Positions 8,927 through 16,152 of a stretch of 64,000 nt of DNA are shown here, piece after piece; the first letter of the stretch is position 1; every line of letters begins with the position of its first letter. This stretch comes from Lachnoclostridium sp. An14 (lineage in GTDB: Bacteria; Bacillota; Clostridia; Lachnospirales; Lachnospiraceae). The DNA lies in assembly GCF_002160755.1 (NCBI RefSeq), contig NZ_NFLE01000001.1, positions 62,001 through 126,000 of the forward strand, given 5' to 3'. The notes under the pieces are model-generated. The model did no database searches and was not told where the DNA came from. It worked only from the letters and a program-made list of their open reading frames with translations. The position numbers and the translations under genes are program-made.

Positions 8927-9862
8927 ATGAATTTGAATTACCGGCAGATCAGAAAACAGTTTTCTGACATTGGACTGGCATACTTTATGTTTTCGGCGGC
9001 TGCCATGGCGGCCCAGTTTTTGGCGGTGCTCCTGTTTCGGCTTATGGGGTGGGACAGCCTGTTAGGAACCACCGGTTCCGTCCTCTTATCCATGGGGGGA
9101 ATGTATCTGGTGGGGTTCCCCGTATATCTGTTTTTTATCCGGCGCGTGCCGGTACAGCCGGAGCCGGAGGGAGGGCGGGAGGCCTTTCCCTTAAGCAGGG
9201 CAGTGGTCTGCCTGGTGGTGTCCATTGGCGTGATGCAGGCGGGAAACCTGTTTTCCAGGGTACTGTTAGCCCTGGTGTCCGCCCTGCTGGACCGGGAGTT
9301 GTTTAACCCGGTGGACGATATTTTAGGCCAGGAAAATCTGGTGGTGATGGTGCTGTTTACCGCGGTGGTAGCTCCGGTATTTGAGGAGATCATGTTCCGC
9401 AAGCTGCTCATTGACCGGATCCGAAACTACGGGGACCGGGCGGTGATCTTAGTTTCCGGCATAACCTTTGGGCTGTTTCACGGGAATTTTTACCAGTTTT
9501 TCTACGCCTGGGGGCTGGGAATGATCCTCGCCTACGTCTACCTGCGCACGGGAAAGGTGAAACATACCATTCTTCTCCATATGTGCATTAATATTCAGGG
9601 AAGTGTGATCTCGACGCTGCTTTTGCAGCTGAGCCGCTATACCTGGGTGGCGGATGTGCTGGTGATGGTGTATTCCCTGCTGATCTTTTCCGTGGCGGTG
9701 GCCGGAGCTGTGCTGGCGGTCTGCCTGTGGAAACGGAGAAAGTTTCTGCGGGGCCCGGAGGAGCTGCCCGCCGCCAGGATCCTTCCCACCGCTTTTGGAA
9801 ACGTGGGGATGGCGCTGTTTTTAGGCGCCTGCCTGTGGCAGTTTTGGATTAATATGAAATAG
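8927..9862 (+). CDS. CPBP-family intramembrane metalloprotease
   Basis: This 311-residue polytopic membrane protein retains all three CPBP signatures: EEIMFRKLL near residue 148, FGLFHGN near 183 and LLHMCIN near 220. It is therefore probably an active zinc protease, with a glutamate pair and two histidines in membrane helices. Family members cleave prenylated or hydrophobic substrates or are linked to bacteriocin self-immunity; the substrate here is unknown. GGAGG precedes the ATG. It is a tandem paralogue of the degenerate CPBP gene upstream, and nine bases separate it from a TetR regulator, which may control it. Confidence 0.9.
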   Translation: MNLNYRQIRKQFSDIGLAYFMFSAAAMAAQFLAVLLFRLMGWDSLLGTTGSVLLSMGGMYLVGFPVYLFFIRRVPVQPEPEGGREAFPLSRAVVCLVVSIGVMQAGNLFSRVLLALVSALLDRELFNPVDDILGQENLVVMVLFTAVVAPVFEEIMFRKLLIDRIRNYGDRAVILVSGITFGLFHGNFYQFFYAWGLGMILAYVYLRTGKVKHTILLHMCINIQGSVISTLLLQLSRYTWVADVLVMVYSLLIFSVAVAGAVLAVCLWKRRKFLRGPEELPAARILPTAFGNVGMALFLGACLWQFWINMK

Positions 9863-9871
9863 GAGGACGGA

Positions 9872-10432
9872 ATGGGACAGCAGGACAGGACAAAATTCCG
9901 GCTGGCGGAGGCCATCAAGCATCTGATGGGCCGGATGCCTCTGGACCGGATCACGGTGACGGACATCGTGGCGGACTGCGGGCTGACCCGCCAGACCTTT
10001 TACCGGAATTTTAAGGACAAATACGACCTGGTAAACTGGTACTTCGAGCGGCTGGTGGAGCAGTCCTTTGAGGAAATGGGAGTGAGCCTGACTCTGCGGG
10101 AGGGGCTGACGAAAAAGTTTCAGTTTATCCGGGAGGAGCGGGTGTTTTTCACCTGCGCTTTCAACTCCAACGACTACAATTCCCTGGTAAAATACGACTA
10201 TGAGTACATCCTGAATTTTTACCGGGGAATCCTGAAAAAGAAGCTGGGGCGGGAGCTGAACGCGGACGTGGAATTTCTGCTTAAAATGTATTGCCATGGC
10301 TCCATTCACATGACGGTGGAGTGGGTGCGCACCGGGATGAAGGAGGAGCCGGAGACGCTGGCGGAATTGCTGGTGGAGGCGCTGCCGGCGAAGCTGGACA
10401 CCCTGCTGTCTTTTTTGGAGGAACGGCCGTGA
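9872..10432 (+). CDS. TetR/AcrR-family transcriptional regulator
   Basis: This 186-residue protein has an N-terminal helix-turn-helix. LDRITVTDIVADCGLTR followed by QTFYRNFKDKYDLVNWYF is the typical TetR DNA-binding and linker sequence (residues about 18-55). The C-terminal ligand domain resembles the DhaS-like subgroup, without proof of ligand. The ribosome site GAGGACGG overlaps the end of the CPBP gene, so it is co-transcribed with it. The usual logic of the family, regulating neighbours in response to a small molecule, makes the CPBP pair or the downstream phosphatase candidate targets. No operator was identified. Confidence 0.9.
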   Translation: MGQQDRTKFRLAEAIKHLMGRMPLDRITVTDIVADCGLTRQTFYRNFKDKYDLVNWYFERLVEQSFEEMGVSLTLREGLTKKFQFIREERVFFTCAFNSNDYNSLVKYDYEYILNFYRGILKKKLGRELNADVEFLLKMYCHGSIHMTVEWVRTGMKEEPETLAELLVEALPAKLDTLLSFLEERP

Positions 10433-10444
10433 GGAGGAATGGAA

Positions 10445-11140
10445 ATGCGGAAAATCATAGTGGGGGATGTGCACGGGTGCATCCGTCCTCTGAAAAAGCT
10501 GCTGGAAACGGTGGATTTTGACGAGAAACAGGATATGCTGATCCAGTTGGGAGACATCATTGACCGGGGGCCGGATCCTTATGGGGTCTACGTGTTTCTG
10601 CGCCGGAAAAAGGGAGCGATGAAAGAGCGGTGTGTGCTGATCCGGGGAAATCACGAACAAATCCTCATCGAGGACTCCAGGGACCCGAACTTCCGTCAGA
10701 TGTGGAGCCAAAACGGCGGAAAATCCACCATCAAATCCTGGGAGAGACGCGGCTCTTTCGTGGAGAATTCCGCCGCCTGGATCGAGGAAAATACGGTGCT
10801 GTACTACATGGACGAGGAGATTCGCTGCGCCCACGCGGGGATGGAGGATAAAGAGCCGGACCAGATTTCCGCGGATGTGCTGCTGTGGGACCGGATGTCC
10901 CTTTTGGACAATCAGTACGGCGGCCCGCTGACGGTGGTAGGGCACACTCCGTTGTCCGCGCCGGTGTATATGGACGGCAAAGGCGGACAAGCCCTTCCTT
11001 TAAAGGAAAAATGCTGGTACCGCCTGCCGAAAACAGGGATGATCTGCATCGACACCGGATGCGTGTTTCAGGGAAAGCTGACGGCCATGGTGGTGGAGGA
11101 CGGAATCTTCTCCCTGTGGTCGGCGGAGGGGAATCCATAG
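10445..11140 (+). CDS. Calcineurin-like metallophosphoesterase (PrpE/PP2A-type phosphatase)
   Basis: This 231-residue protein has all the metallophosphatase blocks: GDVHGC near residue 8, GDIIDRGPD near 38, RGNHE near 67, and VVGHTPL near 163. These residues hold the two-metal centre. Bacterial relatives are serine/threonine protein phosphatases or Ap4A hydrolases, and the sequence does not distinguish these. I prefer the ATG at 10445 over 10439 because the AGGAGG at 10432-10437 is then correctly spaced. It follows the TetR gene by 12 bases and is probably in the same transcript. Confidence 0.9.
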   Translation: MRKIIVGDVHGCIRPLKKLLETVDFDEKQDMLIQLGDIIDRGPDPYGVYVFLRRKKGAMKERCVLIRGNHEQILIEDSRDPNFRQMWSQNGGKSTIKSWERRGSFVENSAAWIEENTVLYYMDEEIRCAHAGMEDKEPDQISADVLLWDRMSLLDNQYGGPLTVVGHTPLSAPVYMDGKGGQALPLKEKCWYRLPKTGMICIDTGCVFQGKLTAMVVEDGIFSLWSAEGNP

Positions 11141-11187
11141 AAACTCCGAAAAGTGAAAACTCTCCGCCCCAGGGCGGGAAATGGGGG

Positions 11188-11577
11188 CTACGTTTCTGTT
11201 TTGTCCCCGTTTCCCGCCTTTACGCTTTTTTGCAGTTCTTCCGAAGAAACCCCGTACAATTTGGCCAGGGCAATTAAATGAGAGGTGCTTGGGACCGAGG
11301 TGCCCCTTTCCCATTTGGAGACGGCCTGCCGGCTCACTCCCAGCGTTTCGGCGACGAATTCCTGTGTCATTTCTCGGCGCAGGCGGTGTTCTTTCAGGAC
11401 CTCGCCCAGGGATCCGCAGGGGATTTCCCTTTCCTCCCTGACTTCCGTTGAACGGATATAGCGGTTCAGAGCCTTCACGATCAGCAGGAAAAGGCAGACC
11501 GCCGCTCCCACAAGCGCAGCTAGGAGCATACTATTAAAAATCAGAAAACCAGTGTCTAAAATATCTGTCATATCCAT
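11188..11577 (-). CDS. Membrane-anchored XRE-family DNA-binding protein
   Basis: This 129-residue protein has one N-terminal hydrophobic segment (about residues 10-35, ILDTGFLIFNSMLLAALVGA and onward). A charged linker leads to a C-terminal Cro/C1-type helix-turn-helix at about 62-115 (MTQEFVAETLGVSRQAVSKW, then PSTSHLIALAKLYGVS). The order of membrane segment first and DNA-binding domain last is unusual for a repressor and implies a regulator tethered to the membrane. The start at 11577 is favoured by a GGGGGAAAG site. A longer frame to 11724 would run through a type-A repeat. It converges on the phosphatase gene. Targets are unknown. Confidence 0.8.
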   Translation of the reverse strand: MDMTDILDTGFLIFNSMLLAALVGAAVCLFLLIVKALNRYIRSTEVREEREIPCGSLGEVLKEHRLRREMTQEFVAETLGVSRQAVSKWERGTSVPSTSHLIALAKLYGVSSEELQKSVKAGNGDKTET

Positions 11578-11671
11578 ATGTCTTACTTTCCCCCGTACTG
11601 GCCGTTTTTCCGCGGGTATTTCAGAGATGCCATTTCCAACCAGTTCGGGAACCTGTTTTCCGTTTTTCTCG

Positions 11672-11773
11672 TTTAACAGGAAACTTCGCTTCCTGTTAAA
11701 TAAGAATGCTCCGCAAGGAGGCACACTCCGCGCAGAGGAAGACGGCTGCTGGCTTTTTTATTTTGCAGCCGGA
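11672..11773 (+). repeat. Type-A repeat, copy 3 (5' modules, truncated core)
   Basis: The 5' hairpin (11672-11682 with 11690-11700), the CTCCGCAAGGAGG module and the beginning of the core (GCAGAGGAAGACGGCTGCTGG) are present. The terminator module is missing and replaced by a different GGCTGC/GCAGCC hairpin with T-runs in the loop. Confidence 0.75.
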
Positions 11774-12089
11774 TAGGCCCGCGATGCCGCGGCTGTCATG
11801 CTGGTTCTCCCCAAGCGTCTTATGAATTTCATAATTCTATTTTAGCAAAATTTCCAGGCTGTTTCCACCAACTATGGCGCAACTTGAGGTTGCGGGGCTG
11901 TTTTCAAGGCGGGAACCGGCTCAGCATGGGAAAAGGGCAGAGCAGCGGGGATTTTTGGCGAACAGAGGGGCATTATGTGACAAACCGGCGGAAGTGTCAC
12001 TTGCTTTTTCTCATGGGTATGTTAAAATTTTATCATAATCAATGAGCAGGCGGAAGGCGGGACTTCCGCCGGAAAAGGAGAGGTGTATC
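11774..12089 (+). other. Intergenic leader of fucO
   Basis: No gene was found. The AT-rich stretch at about 12000-12045 contains TTGCTT followed by TAAAAT/CATAAT-like hexamers and probably holds the fucO promoter, but no arrangement is close to consensus. No cre site or riboswitch was recognised. Confidence 0.4.
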
Positions 12090-13238
12090 ATGAGCAACCG
12101 AATTGTATTGAACGAGACGTCCTATCACGGCGCAGGGGCTATCCAGGAGATCGCAAACGAGGCGAAAAATCGCGGATTTCACAAGGCATTTGTGTGTTCC
12201 GATCCGGATCTGATCAAATTCCAGGTGACGGGAAAGGTGCTGGCGGTTCTGGACGCGGCGGGCCTGGCTTACGAGGTTTACTCCGACATCAAGGCCAACC
12301 CCACCATTGAGAACGTGCAGACCGGCGTAGCCGCCTTCCAGGCCTCCGGCGCTGACTACATCGTAGCCATCGGCGGCGGTTCTTCCATGGACACGGCTAA
12401 GGCCATCGGCATCATTATCGCCAACCCGGAGTTCGCCGACGTGCGCAGCCTGGAGGGCGTGGCACCCACGAAGAATCCCTCCGTGCCGATTATCGCCGTG
12501 CCCACCACCGCCGGGACTGCCGCGGAGGTGACCATCAACTATGTGATCACCGATGTGGAGAAGAAACGGAAATTCGTCTGTGTGGACACCCACGACATTC
12601 CGGTGGTTGCCATCGTGGATCCGGAGATGATGGCCTCCATGCCCAAGGGCCTGACCGCCGCCACAGGAATGGACGCTCTGACCCATGCCATCGAGGGCTA
12701 TATCACCAAGGGGGCCTGGGAGATGACGGATATGTTCCACTTAAAGGCCATTGAGATCATTTCCAAGTATCTGAGAGGGGCTGTGGAGAACACCAAGGAA
12801 GGCCGGGAAGGCATGGCTCTGGGCCAGTATATCGCCGGAATGGGCTTTTCCAATGTGGGACTGGGGATCGTTCACTCCATGGCTCACGCCCTGGGAGCCG
12901 TCTATGATACGCCTCACGGGGTGGCAAACGCCATTCTCCTTCCCACTGTAATGGAGTACAACGCTCCGGCCACCGGGGAGAAGTACCGGGAGATCGCCAG
13001 GGCCATGGGCGTAGAGGGCGTGGATCAGATGTCCCAGGAGGAGTACCGCAAGGCGGCCGTGGACGCGGTGCGCAAGCTGTCCCAGGATGTGGGAATCCCC
13101 GCTGATTTAAAGGAAATTGCCAGGGAGGAGGATGTGCAGTTCTTATCAGAATCCGCCTACGCAGACGCCTGCTGCCCTGGAAATCCCAGGGACACCAGCG
13201 TGGAGGAGATCGCAGCTTTGTACCGTTCTCTGATGTAA
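12090..13238 (+). CDS. fucO: Lactaldehyde reductase / iron-containing alcohol dehydrogenase
   Basis: This 382-residue group III iron-dependent alcohol dehydrogenase closely follows E. coli FucO in length and sequence (the NNPEFADVRSLEG-like, TTAGTAAEVTINYVITD and GMGFSNVGLG blocks). It reduces L-lactaldehyde to 1,2-propanediol with NADH. GGGSSMDTAK near residue 95 binds NAD. Asp and the histidines in DALTHAIEGY, HSMAHALGA and DTPHGVANA are the metal ligands. The start at 12090 has AAAAGGAGAGG upstream. It stands alone with no fuc or rha genes nearby, so a general role in anaerobic alcohol or diol metabolism is equally possible. Confidence 0.92.
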   Translation: MSNRIVLNETSYHGAGAIQEIANEAKNRGFHKAFVCSDPDLIKFQVTGKVLAVLDAAGLAYEVYSDIKANPTIENVQTGVAAFQASGADYIVAIGGGSSMDTAKAIGIIIANPEFADVRSLEGVAPTKNPSVPIIAVPTTAGTAAEVTINYVITDVEKKRKFVCVDTHDIPVVAIVDPEMMASMPKGLTAATGMDALTHAIEGYITKGAWEMTDMFHLKAIEIISKYLRGAVENTKEGREGMALGQYIAGMGFSNVGLGIVHSMAHALGAVYDTPHGVANAILLPTVMEYNAPATGEKYREIARAMGVEGVDQMSQEEYRKAAVDAVRKLSQDVGIPADLKEIAREEDVQFLSESAYADACCPGNPRDTSVEEIAALYRSLM

Positions 13239-13268
13239 TGGAAATTGGGATGAAAATGAGTGCTTGCT

Positions 13269-13337
13269 AAAAAAGTGTGCGCTTGGCGCACACTCGCGCC
13301 GGAGCGCGGCTGCGTAAACAGCCATTTTCCTTTGCGC
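13269..13337 (-). repeat. Type-A repeat, copy 4 (inverted)
   Basis: Read on the minus strand it has GCGCAAAGGAAAATGGCTG, TTTACGCAGCC, GCGCTCCGGCGCGAG, then a perfect GTGTGCGC/GCGCACAC hairpin followed by TTTTTT. It is nearly identical to copies 1 and 6 in this part. It lies in the convergent gap after fucO. Confidence 0.85.
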
Positions 13338-13341
13338 AAAT

Positions 13342-13403
13342 AAAAAAACAGTGCCGTTCAGGCCGCCGCTAATGCTGCAGGGGCCGGACGGCACTGTTTT
13401 TTT
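13342..13403. terminator. Bidirectional terminator between fucO and the membrane protein gene
   Basis: The arms AAAAAAACAGTGCCG and CGGCACTGTTTTTTT (13342-13356, 13389-13403) pair perfectly and supply T-runs on both strands, with a further GGCC/GGCC pairing inside. Confidence 0.9.
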
Positions 13404-13413
13404 AAGAGGGAAC

Positions 13414-14187
13414 CTAAAAAAAGCGATTCCAATCATTGGTCACCACCGCACGTTTCAGCTCCTGTTTTAGATCCTGGGAAGGATGGGCAAATCCGCTGAG
13501 GAGGAGGGCGGCGTGACAGTCAGAGGCAGAGGCGGCCTTCCAGGCGGAGCCGTTCTTTTTGGGCACCTCAATCTCCCGGACCGTCGTTTTCCGGGCCGTT
13601 TTATACCGGGGAAATACCACGTAGGCGGTCATCCCTTTACGGACGGTGCCCTGAACGATACCTGCCGCCACCAGGCCCGGCTCCTCCCGCAGCTCAAACA
13701 CTTCCTCAATGGAAAAAAGAAAGGGCTCCTGGACTTCCTGCCGGCACAGGGATGTCAGCGGTTCCCCAATATCGAAGGAACCTGCCGTCTCCGGGGCAGG
13801 GACATCCCCTTTCGAATGCCAGGTGAAAAAAGATTCCGCTCCCAGCTCCTCCTCCCATTCCGGGTAACCGGCCCGCAGCCCCCGGCAGAACTGCCGCCGG
13901 ATCCGGTCCGCCGCCGCGTATTTGACCGCTGCCAGAATCAGGATCACCATCCCGGCGGCGGCGCCCACCGACCACAGCAGCAGGGGGGAGTGGAAGGGCA
14001 GGGAGAGGAGGAAGGTGAGGAAGATGGCGCCGGCGGTGATCCGGCAGGCGTGGCGAAAGCCTCGCTGCAGTTCCCGGTGCCGGTTCACGGCGGCCCGGTG
14101 GAGTTTTAACAGCTCCGTCCGGGTATAGGCGCGGGCCCGGAGGTTTTTTACTGTTTCATCTGGAAGGCTGGGAAGGGAAAGGTTCAT
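13414..14187 (-). CDS. Membrane protein with EF-Tu domain-II-like beta-barrel
   Basis: This 257-residue protein belongs to no family I can name. Residues 1-45 are charged and cytosolic, two hydrophobic helices span about 48-68 and 70-90, and the rest is soluble. From about residue 150 the sequence resembles domain II of EF-Tu: EPFLFSIEEVFEL compares with the EF-Tu block KPFLLPIEDVFSI, then GIVQGTVRKG with GRVERGIIKVG, and CHAALLLSGF with VGVLLRGI. There is no GTPase domain. Promoter-like repeats lie upstream at 14236-14438. It is monocistronic and ends at a two-way terminator. A role in translation or ribosome tethering is speculative. Confidence 0.7.
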   Translation of the reverse strand: MNLSLPSLPDETVKNLRARAYTRTELLKLHRAAVNRHRELQRGFRHACRITAGAIFLTFLLSLPFHSPLLLWSVGAAAGMVILILAAVKYAAADRIRRQFCRGLRAGYPEWEEELGAESFFTWHSKGDVPAPETAGSFDIGEPLTSLCRQEVQEPFLFSIEEVFELREEPGLVAAGIVQGTVRKGMTAYVVFPRYKTARKTTVREIEVPKKNGSAWKAASASDCHAALLLSGFAHPSQDLKQELKRAVVTNDWNRFF

Positions 14188-14235
14188 GGGGATGCTCCTG
14201 AAATTGAAAAATTGGTTTTCTGGTTTTCTGCTCTC

Positions 14236-14264
14236 ATTATACCATGTGCACTAAATTCGTAAAA
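14236..14264 (-). promoter_or_regulatory. Repeat-borne promoter-like module, copy 1
   Basis: On the minus strand the module reads TTTTAC-N17-TATAAT with a TGG just before the -10, 49 bases upstream of the membrane protein start. The same 29 bases recur exactly at 14410-14438. The -10 is perfect and the -35 is weak. Confidence 0.5.
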
Positions 14265-14443
14265 ACCTCATTAAGTGCACAGGCATATATTCTCACTAGG
14301 CTCGTGAAAAACCTCGCCAAGTGTTCACATTATACCATCTCGACTACGTCTCGATGGAGTTTCTCGTCAAATAGGGATTCATGCAAGCATGATCCATATT
14401 TTCCTCGTTATTATACCATGTGCACTAAATTCGTAAAAGACCT
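14236..14443. repeat. Degenerate tandem repeat cluster
   Basis: ATTATACCAT occurs at 14236, 14326 and 14410, giving units of about 85-90 bases. The first and third units share the 29-base sequence ending CTAAATTCGTAAAA. A shorter motif CTCGTGAAAAACCTC or similar occurs at least three times (14250-14269, 14293-14313, 14423-14443). This cluster occupies most of the 390-base gap between the divergent membrane protein and beta-lactamase genes. Open frames through it (for example 14244-14480) encode only the repeated peptide MCTKFVK and are judged spurious. Confidence 0.75.
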
Positions 14444-14484
14444 CGGATTCCCCTTTTCGCCGTCAAAACCGGGCCGGTAGCCGG

Positions 14485-14513
14485 TTGCCAAATCGGGAAA
14501 GCTGTGTTATGTT
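14485..14513 (+). promoter_or_regulatory. Possible promoter of the beta-lactamase-like gene
   Basis: TTGCCA-N17-TATGTT has a good -35 and a fair -10, 68 bases before the ATG at 14581. No BlaI-type operator was recognised. Confidence 0.45.
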
Positions 14514-14580
14514 GTCAGCAGTACACGCCCCGCCGGAGGCATTGGTATCCGCAAATATTGATATAGGAAAGGAAACGAAC

Positions 14581-15594
14581 ATGAACCACATTCAAAAAAC
14601 TGCCGCCATTTTTCTGATCGCTGCCGCTCTCCTGGCAAACGGCTGTGCCGGAGCAGAGAACCAGATTTCCGGCCTGGAAACGTCCGATTCTTCCCCGGAG
14701 CCGTCTATTGCTCCAGGGGAGCCGTCCGATTCCAAGGAGGAGGCAGTTTCTCAGAGCTCCCCGGAAAATGGAGAGCTAAATCCAGAGGAGAGCGAGACCA
14801 AAGACAGCTCCCAGGCGTCCCCACCTGCCCTCAAGGAGACGGACTGGTCCGCCCTCTTTGGGGCATTTCACGGCGCCGCCGTCCTTTACGATGAAAAGGA
14901 AAACAGCGTCCTCGTCTACCAGCCGGAGCTGGCCCGGACCAGGCGGTCCCCCTGTTCCACCTTCAAGATCATTTCCTCCCTGTCGGCCCTGGAAAACGGG
15001 ATCCTGACGCCGGAGCATTCCGCCCGCGCCTGGAGCGGGGAGGTGTTCTGGAATGAGGACTGGAACCGGGATCTGGACTTTGAGACGGCCTTTCGCACCT
15101 CCTGCGTCTGGTATTTCCGGGAGCTGATCGACGAGATCGGGGCGGAGCGGATGGGGGACACCCTGGAGCGGCTCCAATACGGAAACCAGGACATTTCCGA
15201 CTGGGAGGGCCGGTTAAACACCAACAATCAAAACCGGGCCCTCACCGGTTTCTGGATCGAATCCTCCCTGAAAATTTCCCCCATGGAACAGGTCGAGGTG
15301 CTGCGGCGGATCTTCGGAGGGGATTCGGAGTACCCGGAAAGGGTCACAGAGCCCTTAAAACAGGCCATGAAACTCACCGGTCTGTCAGAAACAGAGGCGG
15401 CCGTCTACGGAAAAACCGGCATGGGAAAAGACCGGGGCGTGACCGTGGACGCCTGGTTTACTGGTTTTGCGGACACGGAAGACCGAAGGTTATACTTCTG
15501 CGTGTACCTGGGAGAGTCGGAGGGCCTCCAGGTGACCAGCCAGGAGGCCAAAGCCATCGCCCTTCAGATTCTTTCCCAGTACGGCGGCGCCTGA
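14581..15594 (+). CDS. Class D (OXA-type) beta-lactamase-like exported protein
   Basis: This 337-residue protein has an N-terminal hydrophobic signal ending ALLANGC (Cys22, an imperfect lipobox). A Ser/Glu/Pro-rich linker of about 65 residues follows, then a penicillin-recognising domain. The class D motifs are present in order: S126-TFK, S174-CV, Y200-GN, a FWIESSLKISP segment and K278-TG. Residues 126 and 129 would be the acylated serine and the carboxylated lysine. This pattern fits class D beta-lactamases better than BlaR1 sensors, because no membrane metalloprotease domain is present. The start at 14581 has AGGAAAGGAA. It is followed by cell-envelope genes, which agrees with a surface role. 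Hydrolytic activity is inferred only. Confidence 0.85.
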   Translation: MNHIQKTAAIFLIAAALLANGCAGAENQISGLETSDSSPEPSIAPGEPSDSKEEAVSQSSPENGELNPEESETKDSSQASPPALKETDWSALFGAFHGAAVLYDEKENSVLVYQPELARTRRSPCSTFKIISSLSALENGILTPEHSARAWSGEVFWNEDWNRDLDFETAFRTSCVWYFRELIDEIGAERMGDTLERLQYGNQDISDWEGRLNTNNQNRALTGFWIESSLKISPMEQVEVLRRIFGGDSEYPERVTEPLKQAMKLTGLSETEAAVYGKTGMGKDRGVTVDAWFTGFADTEDRRLYFCVYLGESEGLQVTSQEAKAIALQILSQYGGA

Positions 15595-15666
15595 TGGGAA
15601 CCGGCGGACGGCCTGCATAAATTCTCCCCATCTGGAAATACTCTCCTCCAAAGGAGGAACGATTCC

Positions 15667-16071
15667 ATGAAAAAATATCTGTACATCCTGATTCTGTTTC
15701 TGGGCGTCAGCGCCGTGTGCCTGGCGGTGGGATACGGGATCACCCGGTGGAGCGTGAAAGAGGAGAAGGCCATTCCCAATACGGTGCTGGCGACAGAGAC
15801 CGTATCCGAGCCGTTTCTGGCGGAGACGGAGACCGGGGAGACAGAGGCCGGGACGGCGGAAGCGGCCAACCACGACCTGGAAAACCGCTATTATCTGGTG
15901 GTGGAGGACGGGTTTTTGCTGGTCTTTCCCAGGGATGGGGACCGGGTCTGTATGTACACCCACGTACCCGTCACCGATTTCCCGGAGGAGGAGCAGGAGC
16001 GGCTGCGGGCGGGCATCTGGTTTTCCTCCATGCTGGACATTTTCAACTATCTGGAGTCCTACACCAGCTAG
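15667..16071 (+). CDS. Membrane-anchored protein with BofC-like C-terminal domain
   Basis: This 134-residue protein has one N-terminal transmembrane helix (about residues 4-27), an acidic Thr/Glu-rich spacer, and a C-terminal 65-residue domain. That domain (YYLVVEDGFLLVFPRDGD, then YTHVPVTDFPEEEQERL) resembles the BofC C-terminal domain of forespore intermembrane proteins. The similarity is from memory of the pattern and is moderate. AAAGGAGGAA lies before the ATG. It sits 72 bases after the beta-lactamase-like gene without a terminator, so the two may be co-transcribed. Its function is not known; a periplasm-side regulatory or sporulation role would be a guess. Confidence 0.65.
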   Translation: MKKYLYILILFLGVSAVCLAVGYGITRWSVKEEKAIPNTVLATETVSEPFLAETETGETEAGTAEAANHDLENRYYLVVEDGFLLVFPRDGDRVCMYTHVPVTDFPEEEQERLRAGIWFSSMLDIFNYLESYTS

Positions 16072-16079
16072 ATTCGCTC

Positions 16080-16108
16080 TTGATTAATCATTCCGTTTCG
16101 TCTATACT
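16080..16108 (+). promoter_or_regulatory. Promoter of the L,D-transpeptidase gene
   Basis: TTGATT-N17-TATACT lies in an AT-rich stretch 44 bases before the TTG start at 16153. Confidence 0.65.
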
Positions 16109-16152
16109 GGTTCCGTATAGCCTGCAAGAGGCGGGCGGAAAGGAATGAGAGA

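Noticed and set aside
7765-10432. Bacteriocin or abortive-infection system around the CPBP genes
   Set aside because: No precursor peptide, ABC exporter or toxin gene is visible nearby; only the protease family name suggests it.
14236-14443. CRISPR array
   Set aside because: Only two exact 29-base copies 174 bases apart with degenerate intermediate copies; no regular spacer size and no cas genes.
14244-14480. Open frame of 78 codons with MCTKFVK repeated
   Set aside because: It is built from the tandem repeat cluster, has no ribosome site, and the repeated peptide merely mirrors the repeated DNA.
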